This document shows positions 1 through 7,877 of a DNA stretch of 64,000 nt, piece after piece. Position 1 is the stretch's first letter. Each line of letters begins with the position of its first letter. This stretch comes from [Clostridium] innocuum. Its GTDB lineage: Bacteria; Bacillota_I; Bacilli_A; Erysipelotrichales; Erysipelotrichaceae. The notes under the pieces were generated by a model, which worked only from the letters and a program-made list of their open reading frames with translations, did not search any database and was not told the origin of the DNA. The translations under genes were made by a program, and so were the position numbers. The stretch is taken from assembly GCA_012317185.1 (NCBI GenBank), contig CP048838.1:3100001-3164000 (forward strand). Reading direction: 5' to 3'.

Positions 1-640
1 GTAAACTCAAAGAAACTTTACTTTTATCGGAAAAACAAATCTTTAAATCACTCATTTTTAATTCTTCAGTATCAATATACATTTGTCTAAAAGAAAACTC
101 TTCTATGCTATCTGATATTCTTTCATCACTAAATAAAACAGGAACTAATTTCTCAGTATCTTTAATACATTGATGAAATTTTTTCTCGGACTGAACTTCC
201 CCACAAAATATATGTGGTTTTAATAACTCAATAAATTGTGGCTTTAATTCTGGTGATTTAATATAATGTGGAATAACTAAATATTTATCCAGAGAAGTAA
301 ATATCCTTGTAAATTGATCAATAGTTAGGGTATCTTTAGGTGTTTTTATTAATTTCTCAACTGCTGAACATTTACTTATGAAATCTGCAATATCCTCATT
401 CTCAGATATAAGTAGAATATGCCCATTTTCTAAATCTACCTCAATACCTGGAAATACAACTATATCTAATTCTTGTTTAATAAGTTTATATTGTTCATAA
501 TCAAACAAATTATGATTAGTAATTGCAATACAATCTAATTTTCTAACACTTACATACTCTTTTAATTTCTCTAAAGAAAAATCAAACTCATAATCACTTA
601 TACTTTGTTTAGTATGAATATGTAAATCTATCTTTTTCAA
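1..640 (-). CDS. PHP-domain protein, partial (runs off left edge)
   Basis: The frame is open from a TTG start at 640 (GAGAGG ribosome-binding site, about 9 nt away) to the left edge, giving 213 codons with no stop. The N-terminus has PHP metal-site residues: DLHIH with H7 and H9, TNHN with H43, PGIE with E67, and H74. PHP domains are metal-dependent phosphoesterases. The later LFSDE segment, followed by a basic stretch, resembles the PHP part of PHP-AAA ATPases such as TrlF, so the missing C-terminus may be an ATPase; that is inference. The gene lies outside the recognisable ICE end. Confidence 0.6.
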   Translation of the reverse strand, partial: MKKIDLHIHTKQSISDYEFDFSLEKLKEYVSVRKLDCIAITNHNLFDYEQYKLIKQELDIVVFPGIEVDLENGHILLISENEDIADFISKCSAVEKLIKTPKDTLTIDQFTRIFTSLDKYLVIPHYIKSPELKPQFIELLKPHIFCGEVQSEKKFHQCIKDTEKLVPVLFSDERISDSIEEFSFRQMYIDTEELKMSDLKICFSDKSKVSLSL

Positions 641-807
641 AAATAACAACCTCTCTTTCGCTAATTGTACTAATTTTATCTATATTATATCATTAAATAA
701 TTTGATTTTATTCATTGCTTCTAAAATATTTAAAATTTTCATAACTGAAAAAAGAATTTGATTATTTTGCATAATTAAGTTCTTTTTTTAATTGAGAAAT
801 CTATTCT
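641..807. other. A/T-rich intergenic region
   Basis: No gene is seen here. The minus strand carries a TATAAT-like -10 (about 680-690) upstream of the PHP gene, without a convincing -35. Confidence 0.4.
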
Positions 808-1873
808 TTATCGTACTGATGCACTTCCGACTTCTTTATGTACGATTGCTCCAAACTTGAAGTGAATATCAATCGATGCATCATCGAATACAATAATTTG
901 TTCTACCATTTTTCTAATTAAGACATTATCAAATTGTTTTAAATTCATAATACTTTCATCTATATAATCCTTAATATTTTGTATGCGATCATCAGTTTTC
1001 TGATCATCTAACATTCTTTGCCGCATCCCTTGTAGTTCTCGTAATTGATTTGCATACTCAATTAGTTTTATATCTATATTCGAATCTTCTTCTAATCCAT
1101 TCATTCCTTCTGTTATCAATTCGTTCATCTTCAACTTTACTTCTTTTATTTGAGTATCCAATACACTCTTATCAATTTCTTCTCCTGTTCCTATCACCGA
1201 TTTAATATTATTCAACACAATCTTATTTATACTTTTTTCACTATTTTCCTTTTTTAGTTCATTCATTGCTAGCAATACATTTCTTTCAATATCCGTTTCT
1301 CGAAGTGTCGGAGAATTACAGTGCATCCCTTTTGTTATCGCTGATTTACATCGGTAAACAATTACTTTTTGTTCTCCTAATTTCCATGAAATTCTTCTGA
1401 ATGTATTGTTACATTCTGCGCATCTTAATAATTCAGATAAAACATATTTTCCATGTCTTACTTTTGACGAATGCTCACCATCAATACTGGTCGATATACA
1501 ATGGCTCTTTTTGCCATTTCTTCTTGAATCTTCATAAAAATATTTAATGGGAGTATTGCAGGCACTGATCCAATAGATTTATATTTCGGTTTCTCCCCTT
1601 TATTTTTTGCTCTCTGTTTGGTTAGAAAATCTGTTGTATATGACTTTCCCTGAATTGCATACCCTGCATACTTTCATTTCTTAAAATACTTCCTACTGTG
1701 CTAGCACTCCACCGATTTTTTCCTGTAACTGTTTTGATTCCACGCTTATCTAATTCTCTAGCAATTTCTTCCCAACTCATTCCTGATAAATATAACATAG
1801 CAATCAACCGTACAATCTTCGCTTGTTCTTCATTAATAACCAAATCTCCATTTTCATCTCGATCAAGGCCTAT
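808..1873 (-). pseudogene. Decayed large serine recombinase, N-terminus missing
   Basis: Read on the minus strand, three frames together give the recombinase DNA-binding domain (1622-1873, including MSWEEIARELDKRG and WSASTVGSILRN), the zinc-ribbon region (about 1330-1550, with CAEC and YRCK) and the C-terminal coiled-coil tail (808-1326). Frameshifts lie near 1650 and 1484. The catalytic serine domain is absent: the remnant stops at about 1873, where it abuts a lipoprotein fragment. It is a relic of an earlier integration at this place, distinct in sequence from the intact recombinase at 2457. Confidence 0.8.
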
Positions 1874-1958
1874 CTGCTTTTGCTACTTCTTTCGGTTGTT
1901 CTGTTGTACATCCTGCCAATAACATCAAGCATACACATAACAAGGTGAATCGTTTCAT
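1863..1958 (-). pseudogene. Truncated lipoprotein fragment
   Basis: A 31-codon frame starts at ATG 1958 behind GGAAGGAGTGAGG. It encodes a typical lipoprotein signal peptide, basic MKRF then a hydrophobic stretch and a lipobox LLAGC with Cys at residue 17, followed by a short hydrophilic tail. It ends at a TGA inside the recombinase remnant, so the mature protein has been replaced by that sequence. It overlaps the upstream small ORF by ATGA. Confidence 0.55.
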
Positions 1959-2158
1959 TTTGCCTCACTCCTTCCTGCTTGTATCATTTGGTTTATATCT
2001 GTTTGGATTTCCTCTAAGTAGTTACAATAAATCCTAAGTATCGCATCCACTTCTTTTGATGGGATATCTGTGTCTTTTCTGTTAATACTTGCGGCTGTAA
2101 CAAATGCTTGCATTGAATCATATAGAATATCTAGTTTTATTTATACATCTTCTAACAT
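1955..2158 (-). pseudogene. Small ORF with internal stop at codon 6
   Basis: A GGAGGTAC ribosome-binding site precedes ATG 2158. The frame reads MLEDV, a TAA stop, then 61 further codons with a helical acidic composition (for example VDAILRIYCNYLEEIQTDI), and ends by overlapping the lipoprotein start. Either the gene is broken or translation begins at the later ATG (codon 16). I do not recognise the family. Confidence 0.35.
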
Positions 2159-2330
2159 ATGTATGTACCTCCTTATCAGCAACATACACTATCACACAAG
2201 TTTCTACATATCTATCGGAAATGATATATCTTTTCTATATCTTAATTTTATGCCTAATTCCATTTTTTCGTATCCCCTAAAATCTCTTTTTTTCATGAAC
2301 AGTAAAAACTAGCGGAATAGCATAAGAAAA

Positions 2331-2355
2331 GCCTGACTTTTACTAAAAATCAGGC
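2331..2355 (-). terminator. Hairpin terminator after ICE recombinase
   Basis: GCCTGA and TCAGGC arms (with inner TTTT/AAAA pairing) form a stem that, on the minus strand, is followed by TTTTCTTA. It lies about 100 bp beyond the stop of the 2457 recombinase gene. The left end of the ICE is probably close by. Confidence 0.6.
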
Positions 2356-2456
2356 GAAATAGCATTTAGTAGCAGTTGCACCCCATTTTTGAGTGCTTCA
2401 AGTTTTACTTATCAAAAAGTGTCAAAAAGCCTTTAGTTATCGGCTTATTTGCACTT

Positions 2457-4133
2457 TCATTTTCTTACTAGCAGACACACGCATTCAACTTGCTCATCAT
2501 TTTCCAAACTTATATTAAGATCTTCATCAATGATAGGTAGCTTAAAAGTAATGGATTTTAGCCATTGTCCATTAGGCTGCTTTTCTTCATAAATTTGAAT
2601 TTCTGAAATGAGTGCTTCTATTAACTGCCTGCGTTCAACATCGTTCATGACTTTATAAAGCTTGTCAAAATAAATCAATACTTTATATATGTTATCACCA
2701 GTAAGTTTCTCAACCTCTATCGTTTCTTTTTTTGCTTTAGCTTCTATTAACTGACTTTCTAATTCCTCAATTTTATCGTACATACGATAAAGCCTATCAT
2801 CTAAATCATTTTTTCTTCTCTTATAATGTTTATCCTCTACATCTAAATTATCTATTTCCTCAATAAGCTTATACTTTGTAGAATGACTTTTTCTTAGTTC
2901 ATTTTGGTAATTATCTATCTCATTTTCAATAGCAGATGTATCAACCTTCATGTTAATTTTTTCTTGTATCATAGATGCAAATTTAGGGTTGCTTACTAAC
3001 TTGATTATTACCTCAGCAACGGCATCATCTAACAATTCTTCTCTAATTTGTTTATTATAGGTACATTTATGTCCTCTATTCATAAGTCTATGCTTACAAC
3101 CATAGTAATAGAAGTCTTTATACTTCGTCCCATCTTTTTTATATTTTATAGATTTATTCCCAAACATTCCAGCTCCACATATCGGACACTTTACTATTCC
3201 TGATAATAAGTGTGTCCTCATGTTCTTGCCCTTATTTACATGTTCATACTTTTTAGCTTGTGCTTTCAGTTTAACTTGTGCAGCCTGCCACAATTCATCT
3301 GGGATTATTGCTTCATGAATGCCTTCTGCTACTAAATAATCGTCCTGCTCTACTTGTCTGTATTCATTCCTTGTACCATGAACTTTTTCTAAAGTTCTTC
3401 TTCCAAATGCTATTTTCCCGTTATACACAGGATTCTTTAATATTTTTCTTATAAGACCTGCGTCAAACAATGGATTTTTCCCATTTTGTCTTGGTATTTT
3501 CCTTATACCATGATTTTCTAAATATTTAGAAAGACCATTAGCTCCAATACTTGTATTTACATATTGATCAAAAATAGTTCTTATTGCAATTGCTTCTTCC
3601 TCATTTATTATCAATTTCCCATCAATAAGTTGATAACCATACGGAGCAAATCCACCATTCCATTTACCCTCTTTTGCCTTTTGAATGCGACCTTCCATTG
3701 TTTGGACACGAATGTTTTCTCTTTCTATTTCAGCCACTGCCGATAAAACAGAAATCATCAATTTACCCGCATCTTTAGATGAATCAATTCCATCTTCAAC
3801 GCAAATAAGATTTACTCCAAAATCCTGCATTATTTGTAAAGTCGAAAGTACATCAGCAGCATTTCTTGCAAATCTCGATAGTTTAAATACAAGAACGAAA
3901 GACACTCCATCCTTTCCGGATTTTATATCTTCCATCATACGAGTAAACTGAACTCTACCTTCTATAGATTTTCCAGACTTACCTGCATCTTCGTATTCAC
4001 CAACAATCTCATAATCATTATAGAGAGCAAAAGCCTTCATTCTTGATTTTTGTGCCTCTAAAGAATAACCATCTATCTGTATGGATGTAGATACTCTTGT
4101 ATAGAGATATACTTTTATTTTTTCTTTTGACAT
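2457..4133 (-). CDS. Large serine recombinase (ICE integrase)
   Basis: This 558-aa protein should cut and join the ICE ends through a covalent serine intermediate. The N-terminal resolvase domain carries YTRVST with the nucleophile S15 and R13, then LSRFAR (about 85-90). The recombinase domain follows (about 165-290), then a zinc ribbon with C316, C319, C346 and C357, and a coiled-coil segment (about 405-480) typical of integrases that control directionality. The length is usual for the family. The gene sits at the ICE end, points outward and is followed by a terminator; a 50-aa ORF lies just upstream. Confidence 0.92.
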   Translation of the reverse strand: MSKEKIKVYLYTRVSTSIQIDGYSLEAQKSRMKAFALYNDYEIVGEYEDAGKSGKSIEGRVQFTRMMEDIKSGKDGVSFVLVFKLSRFARNAADVLSTLQIMQDFGVNLICVEDGIDSSKDAGKLMISVLSAVAEIERENIRVQTMEGRIQKAKEGKWNGGFAPYGYQLIDGKLIINEEEAIAIRTIFDQYVNTSIGANGLSKYLENHGIRKIPRQNGKNPLFDAGLIRKILKNPVYNGKIAFGRRTLEKVHGTRNEYRQVEQDDYLVAEGIHEAIIPDELWQAAQVKLKAQAKKYEHVNKGKNMRTHLLSGIVKCPICGAGMFGNKSIKYKKDGTKYKDFYYYGCKHRLMNRGHKCTYNKQIREELLDDAVAEVIIKLVSNPKFASMIQEKINMKVDTSAIENEIDNYQNELRKSHSTKYKLIEEIDNLDVEDKHYKRRKNDLDDRLYRMYDKIEELESQLIEAKAKKETIEVEKLTGDNIYKVLIYFDKLYKVMNDVERRQLIEALISEIQIYEEKQPNGQWLKSITFKLPIIDEDLNISLENDEQVECVCLLVRK

Positions 4134-4233
4134 AGCATTAACCTCAATATCCTTATTATATATTTATATATTTTTACCAATAAAGGTTTGGACTTTAATC
4201 TCAAGTATATTATAGCACTTTTATTTCTCTTTC

Positions 4234-4386
4234 TCAATCCGTGCTTTTAGCTATATCAAATTTATTCTTATCCTCTGTATTTTTTACTGGAGTAGGATTT
4301 GGAAGATTCTCTAAATCTAAAACTCCAGCATATTTTGTAATCAGATTTGCTATCAAATCAGCCAATCCATTCCAGTCATTATCCAC
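4234..4386 (-). CDS. Small conserved-type protein upstream of integrase (50 aa)
   Basis: The frame starts at GTG 4386 behind a strong GGAGGAGGTG site and ends 100 bp before the recombinase start. It contains WNGLADLIANLI and LPNPTP. Short acidic proteins of this kind are commonly found directly before ICE serine recombinases and may act in excision control, but the function is unknown. Confidence 0.6.
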   Translation of the reverse strand: MDNDWNGLADLIANLITKYAGVLDLENLPNPTPVKNTEDKNKFDIAKSTD

Positions 4387-4874
4387 TAATACACCTCCTC
4401 CACTTTAAATTCTTTATAACCAAATATTATTTTTCTTACTAAGTTTTATGACATTGGTAGGTGCATTGGCTGCTACATAGGAATCTCACCTCCGCCCCTT
4501 GTTTCAGACGAGGCAGCTTAAACTATTGAAGTATCATTATCACCACTTACATCATCGAAATAAGCTGCCACGCTTATCTTTTATGTATTCCTATCTATCG
4601 CTCATTTTCTTCTAACCTCGGCATTATGCCGGTATTCATTTGAACCGATTTTCATCAGCAGAAAAGTCTTGGCGTAGGTCATAACTCTCAGTAAGTAGAT
4701 AAAGTCCTACCTTGGTCTATTCAGTTGTCAAAGATCAATATTTGAAAGGGACTGTTTTCTTTACATTTTCCTATTTGCCATAAGCAGGCGTATCTCCTAA
4801 TCAAGAAAGTAAAGGAGGTCAAACTCCCCTTCACTTTACATAAGGAAAATTTGCCCCCTTTGGTTACCAAAGTT
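4387..4874 (-). promoter_or_regulatory. Structured untranslated region between sigma-like gene and integrase unit
   Basis: I see no convincing gene in these 488 bp. The minus strand holds a stem of AAAGTGAAGG-type arms (4806-4837, two G.U pairs), a CGGCAT/ATGCCG palindrome (4619-4631), perfect 9-bp arms GGCAGCTTA/TAAGCTGCC (4512-4569) and a start-stop codon pair (4473-4478) behind GGAGGTGA. A 26-codon ORF (4602-4682) has only a weak ribosome-binding site. The density of structure suggests a regulated leader for the integrase unit. Confidence 0.4.
4473..4478 (-). other. Start-stop minimal ORF (ATG TAG) with strong ribosome-binding site
   Basis: On the minus strand GGAGGTGA (4486-4493) is followed after 7 nt by ATG (4476-4478) and at once TAG (4473-4475). 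A ribosome could load and terminate here without elongation. Whether it is functional is unknown. Confidence 0.35.
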
Positions 4875-5285
4875 TTAAAGTTCTTCGATAAATTTTTTCA
4901 GCTTTTCAAGAATTTTGTTTCTTCTTTTGATTAAAGCCGGATGTGTAATACTTTTGAGCTTTGCTACTGAACGAACAGTTTCATCATTGAAATACAAGCG
5001 TTCAATAATATCTCTTTCTTCTGCATTGAGCCTTGTTATAGCACTTCTTACTGCTTCAATCATCATCTGTGTTTCAACAATCTTTTCTACATCAACACTT
5101 TCATCAACAATATTATCTGTAAAGTGTCCGTCATGATCCAATGCTGAAAAAAAGAGCAAGTGGTTTTTCCTGTCCACCTGCTCTAAATACTTCTCGTGTT
5201 CTTTTTCTCGCCAGTAGACTATATATATATCTTCACTGACTTTTACCTTTTGTCCTCTGATATAAAGATAATACTCTTTTGCCAT
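4875..5285 (-). CDS. Sigma-70-like ICE regulator (136 aa)
   Basis: The C-terminal half (about 75-136) looks like sigma region 4: ITRLNAEERDIIERLYF, then a helix-turn-helix with VAKLKSITHPALIKRRNKIL. The N-terminus is charged and lacks region 2. Similar short sigma-like proteins occur in Tn916- and Tn1549-type elements and are thought to control transfer or excision. The start is ATG 5285 behind GGAGGAAACTTT. An overlapping leader ORF and terminator lie directly upstream, so expression is probably attenuated. Confidence 0.75.
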   Translation of the reverse strand: MAKEYYLYIRGQKVKVSEDIYIVYWREKEHEKYLEQVDRKNHLLFFSALDHDGHFTDNIVDESVDVEKIVETQMMIEAVRSAITRLNAEERDIIERLYFNDETVRSVAKLKSITHPALIKRRNKILEKLKKFIEEL

Positions 5286-5356
5286 AAAGTTTCCTCCATC
5301 TCTTTTTTATCTGCTTGTTTTTCAGATAAAAAAGGAGGACTTCTGCATCTTGGCAT
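5243..5356 (-). CDS. Candidate leader peptide overlapping sigma-like gene (37 aa)
   Basis: ATG 5356 follows AGAGGA (5363-5368) by 6 nt. The frame (MPRCRSPPFLSEKQ at its start) runs through the terminator hairpin and ends inside the sigma-like gene in another frame. Its ribosome-binding site lies partly in the 5' arm of the hairpin, so translation of this ORF and hairpin folding would compete. That layout fits an attenuator; no product is recognised. Confidence 0.35.
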   Translation of the reverse strand: MPRCRSPPFLSEKQADKKEMEETLWQKSIIFISEDKR

Positions 5357-5366
5357 AAGAAGTCCT
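5328..5366 (-). terminator. Leader terminator/attenuator before sigma-like gene
   Basis: Perfect 9-bp arms AGGACTTCT (5336-5344) and AGAAGTCCT (5358-5366) are followed on the minus strand by CC and six T. It lies about 45 nt upstream of the sigma-like start. Confidence 0.7.
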
Positions 5367-5405
5367 CTGAAATGAAAGAATAAAAATATTTCTTTATATG
5401 AACTT

Positions 5406-5434
5406 GATTGTTTCAATTCGCACCTGAAACAATC
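5406..5434. repeat. Perfect 10-bp inverted repeat
   Basis: GATTGTTTCA and TGAAACAATC arms with a 9-nt loop. No T-tract follows on either strand, so it is more likely an operator or RNA structure than a terminator. Confidence 0.5.
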
Positions 5435-5513
5435 ATCTACTATACATATTATAAAAAAGAGGAATGTATTGAATTCTAAATATTTCTAACATTAAACGTT
5501 TAGATGCTTCCAT
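5433..5513 (-). CDS. Possible 26-aa peptide
   Basis: GGAGGAAATAAAT precedes ATG 5513. The frame (MEASKRLMLEIFRIQYIPLF and six more residues) is amphipathic/hydrophobic. It sits between the histidine kinase gene and the sigma-like leader. It could be a membrane or signal peptide, or chance; no family is recognised. Confidence 0.3.
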   Translation of the reverse strand: MEASKRLMLEIFRIQYIPLFYNMYSR

Positions 5514-5808
5514 ATTTATTTCCTCCATTTTATCAATAATCTAAATAACCATCATATTCATCTACTACTTATATAATTGAGTTTTATTAAACTTTTTAAG
5601 TTTCTATTCTATCAAATATTTAAACAGTCTCTGCATCCGAAAAGACTAACTCATATAGTTTTACTAACAATATTTTCATTAGCGTGTTCAAATCCTGATT
5701 TCTTGTATCAATTATTTTCTGTTCACTTTCAATAAGAAAAAAGCCTTTACTTCCATGGCTAATAATAAGTCTCTATTTTTCAATAAATATTGCAAAATTA
5801 TATCTTGT
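5514..5808. other. A/T-rich intergenic region after histidine kinase gene
   Basis: I see no gene, RNA or clear terminator here, only A/T-rich sequence. Confidence 0.35.
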
Positions 5809-7128
5809 TTAAGAAAATATTTTAATTTTAAAGATAAAAAATTCTTCATCCTGCAATGCTTTATATTCTATATTGTAATTATTCAGAATATTACTTACAA
5901 TATATAAACCTAATCCATTACTATTTTCCTTATTTAAATCAAATTTAACATCAAATATTTTATCCATATTCGAAATTTTATTGTTACCGTATGAATTCTC
6001 TATATATAACCAATCATTAACTATCCCAATATTAATTACCCCATTTACATCAGTATATTTTACCGCATTACTAATCAAATTAGATAGAATAATCTTTAAA
6101 GCTGTTTTTCCTATATAAACATTCTCATCTAATATATAATTATTGACAGTTATTTTCTTTTGATTTGCTAATATTTCATACTTTTTTAATATGTCTTCTA
6201 ATGTATCATTTATTTTCAAATATTCTTCATCATTATTCAAATTTTCTATAGAATGAACTGATAATATTTGAGAAATATTTTTTGTTAAACTATCAACGAT
6301 TTCAATACATTCATTAATATAAATATCTCTTTCTTTATATTTTCCAATATTGTATTTCATGTTTTCCAGTATTATTTTAAGACTAGCAAGAGGAGTTTTA
6401 AGTTCATGGGATGCACCTTTAAAAAAGTCATATTTTAACTTTTCTAATTTTAAAATTTCTTTATTTTTAAATTCCAAATCGTCAATTGTTCTTAATAAAG
6501 TAGAATACAAATCATTAATTTGTTGTTTTAATTCTCCAACTTCATCATTAGAGCTAACTTTTAAACGCGTTTTTTTATCAAGTTTCATCATTTTATCAGT
6601 AACAATTTTTATTTCTTGTATATTATTTTTTATTGATTTTGCATAAATTAAAGAAATAATAGCAGAAAATAAAATTGATATTAATAAAGAATATGGTAAA
6701 AATTTAAGGCTTAAATCTTTCGCATCTTTTTGCATATCAGCTGTAGAAACAAATTGTAGATTTGTTTTTTTACCATCATTAAGCTTTATTTCTCTTTCTT
6801 CAATTATCAAAGAATTACTATCACTTTCTAAATTAACATTTATATTATCTTTGATTTGTATTTCATTCTTATTATTTTTTTCTTTTATAAATGCTTTTAT
6901 TTCACTACTCTTAGAATAAAGCTCCAAAGTTTGTTCTATATATTTTATTTCTTTTCCATTCATATTACTAGAAATTTCATTTGCCATATTATGAATCTTT
7001 TCTTTTCTCGTCTCCAAATATGTTTTAGGAAAGATAAAAAAAACTAATGAATGAACTAATATAATTATTATTCCAAGAACAGAAAATATTTGTATGAACA
7101 TTTTTGGAAATATCTTTAATTTTTTCAT
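5809..7128 (-). CDS. Sensor histidine kinase
   Basis: This 439-aa membrane kinase senses a signal outside the cell and phosphorylates the neighbouring regulator. Membrane helices lie at about 11-34 and 144-163 and enclose an extracellular sensor of about 110 residues. HAMP-like sequence follows (165-215), then HisKA with phosphoacceptor H241 in ASHELKTPLASL, and the ATPase domain with N-box NLISNAVKYTD (about 345) and G-box NSNGLGLYIV near the C-terminus. It overlaps the response regulator gene by ATGA, so the two are cotranslated. The adjacent ABC genes are the likely regulated target. Confidence 0.9.
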   Translation of the reverse strand: MKKLKIFPKMFIQIFSVLGIIIILVHSLVFFIFPKTYLETRKEKIHNMANEISSNMNGKEIKYIEQTLELYSKSSEIKAFIKEKNNKNEIQIKDNINVNLESDSNSLIIEEREIKLNDGKKTNLQFVSTADMQKDAKDLSLKFLPYSLLISILFSAIISLIYAKSIKNNIQEIKIVTDKMMKLDKKTRLKVSSNDEVGELKQQINDLYSTLLRTIDDLEFKNKEILKLEKLKYDFFKGASHELKTPLASLKIILENMKYNIGKYKERDIYINECIEIVDSLTKNISQILSVHSIENLNNDEEYLKINDTLEDILKKYEILANQKKITVNNYILDENVYIGKTALKIILSNLISNAVKYTDVNGVINIGIVNDWLYIENSYGNNKISNMDKIFDVKFDLNKENSNGLGLYIVSNILNNYNIEYKALQDEEFFIFKIKIFS

Positions 7129-7778
7129 TTTCTCTCCAATTTATATCCTACATTTCTTATAGTAGTTATACAGTCTAATTGTAATTTTTTTCTAAGTTCT
7201 TTTATATATACATCTATTACTCGATCATAAGGAGTTTCTTCGCTATCTTTCCATACATAATCAATAATTTGCATTCTTGTTAACACTTGTCCATTATTAT
7301 CCAATAAACATTTTAATACTTCTAGTTCTTTTGCATTTACATCTATTTCTTCACCATTTATTTTAGCTGTATAGCTATTAAAATTAACCGATAGATCATT
7401 ATATTCAAACTTCTCTAAATGTCCATAATTCTTCTTAATTAAAGAATCTATTCTAGCCTTTAAGACCGGCAATGAAAATGGCTTTTCTACATATCCGTCT
7501 ACTAAATTAGTAAATGCATCAATTTTATATTCTTCATCACTAAATGCAGTCAAGATTAGAATTGGTAAATTGCTTTTCTTTCTAATTTCTTTCAACACTT
7601 CTAAACCATTTATAAAAGGTATCTGAATGTCTAAGATAACCAAATTTATATCGCTATTAAATTTTGACAAGGCTTCTCTTCCATCTTTAGCTTGAATAAC
7701 AGTATATCCAAATTCTGAAAGATATTCACTTATTCCCTCTCTTATCATATTATCATCTTCAACAGTTAATATTTTCAT
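7125..7778 (-). CDS. OmpR/PhoB-family response regulator
   Basis: I place the start at ATG 7778, five nt after GGAGG; a GTG start at 7790 is possible but would put that ribosome-binding site inside the gene. The 217-aa protein has a receiver domain with acidic pocket E7/D8/D9, phosphoacceptor D50 (VILDIQIPF) and the conserved Lys in YVEKPF, then a winged-helix DNA-binding domain (about 125-217, RVIDVYIKELRKKL). It is paired with the kinase downstream and probably controls the ABC/redox cassette. Confidence 0.9.
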   Translation of the reverse strand: MKILTVEDDNMIREGISEYLSEFGYTVIQAKDGREALSKFNSDINLVILDIQIPFINGLEVLKEIRKKSNLPILILTAFSDEEYKIDAFTNLVDGYVEKPFSLPVLKARIDSLIKKNYGHLEKFEYNDLSVNFNSYTAKINGEEIDVNAKELEVLKCLLDNNGQVLTRMQIIDYVWKDSEETPYDRVIDVYIKELRKKLQLDCITTIRNVGYKLERK

Positions 7779-7808
7779 ATATACCTCCACTTAAGCCTCT
7801 ACACTTAT

Positions 7809-7814
7809 ATTATA
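7809..7814 (-). promoter_or_regulatory. Candidate -10 of two-component operon
   Basis: TATAAT on the minus strand about 30 nt upstream of the response regulator start. No good -35 is seen. Confidence 0.4.
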
Positions 7815-7843
7815 CAGCATATTATTTGATATTTAAAAGCCAA

Positions 7844-7877
7844 AAAATTTTTGGTGCTAAAAAGCACCGAAAATTTT
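7844..7877 (-). terminator. Terminator of ABC/redox operon
   Basis: Two 14-nt arms with core GGTGC/GCACC and flanking AAAATTTT, with one G.U pair, form a long stem followed by TT on the minus strand. The stem overlaps the last bases of the permease gene, so the ABC operon ends here and the two-component genes form a separate unit. Confidence 0.7.

Noticed and set aside
2070..2312. 80-aa plus-strand frame left of the integrase
   Set aside because: A/T-rich, antisense to the small broken gene, no ribosome-binding site.
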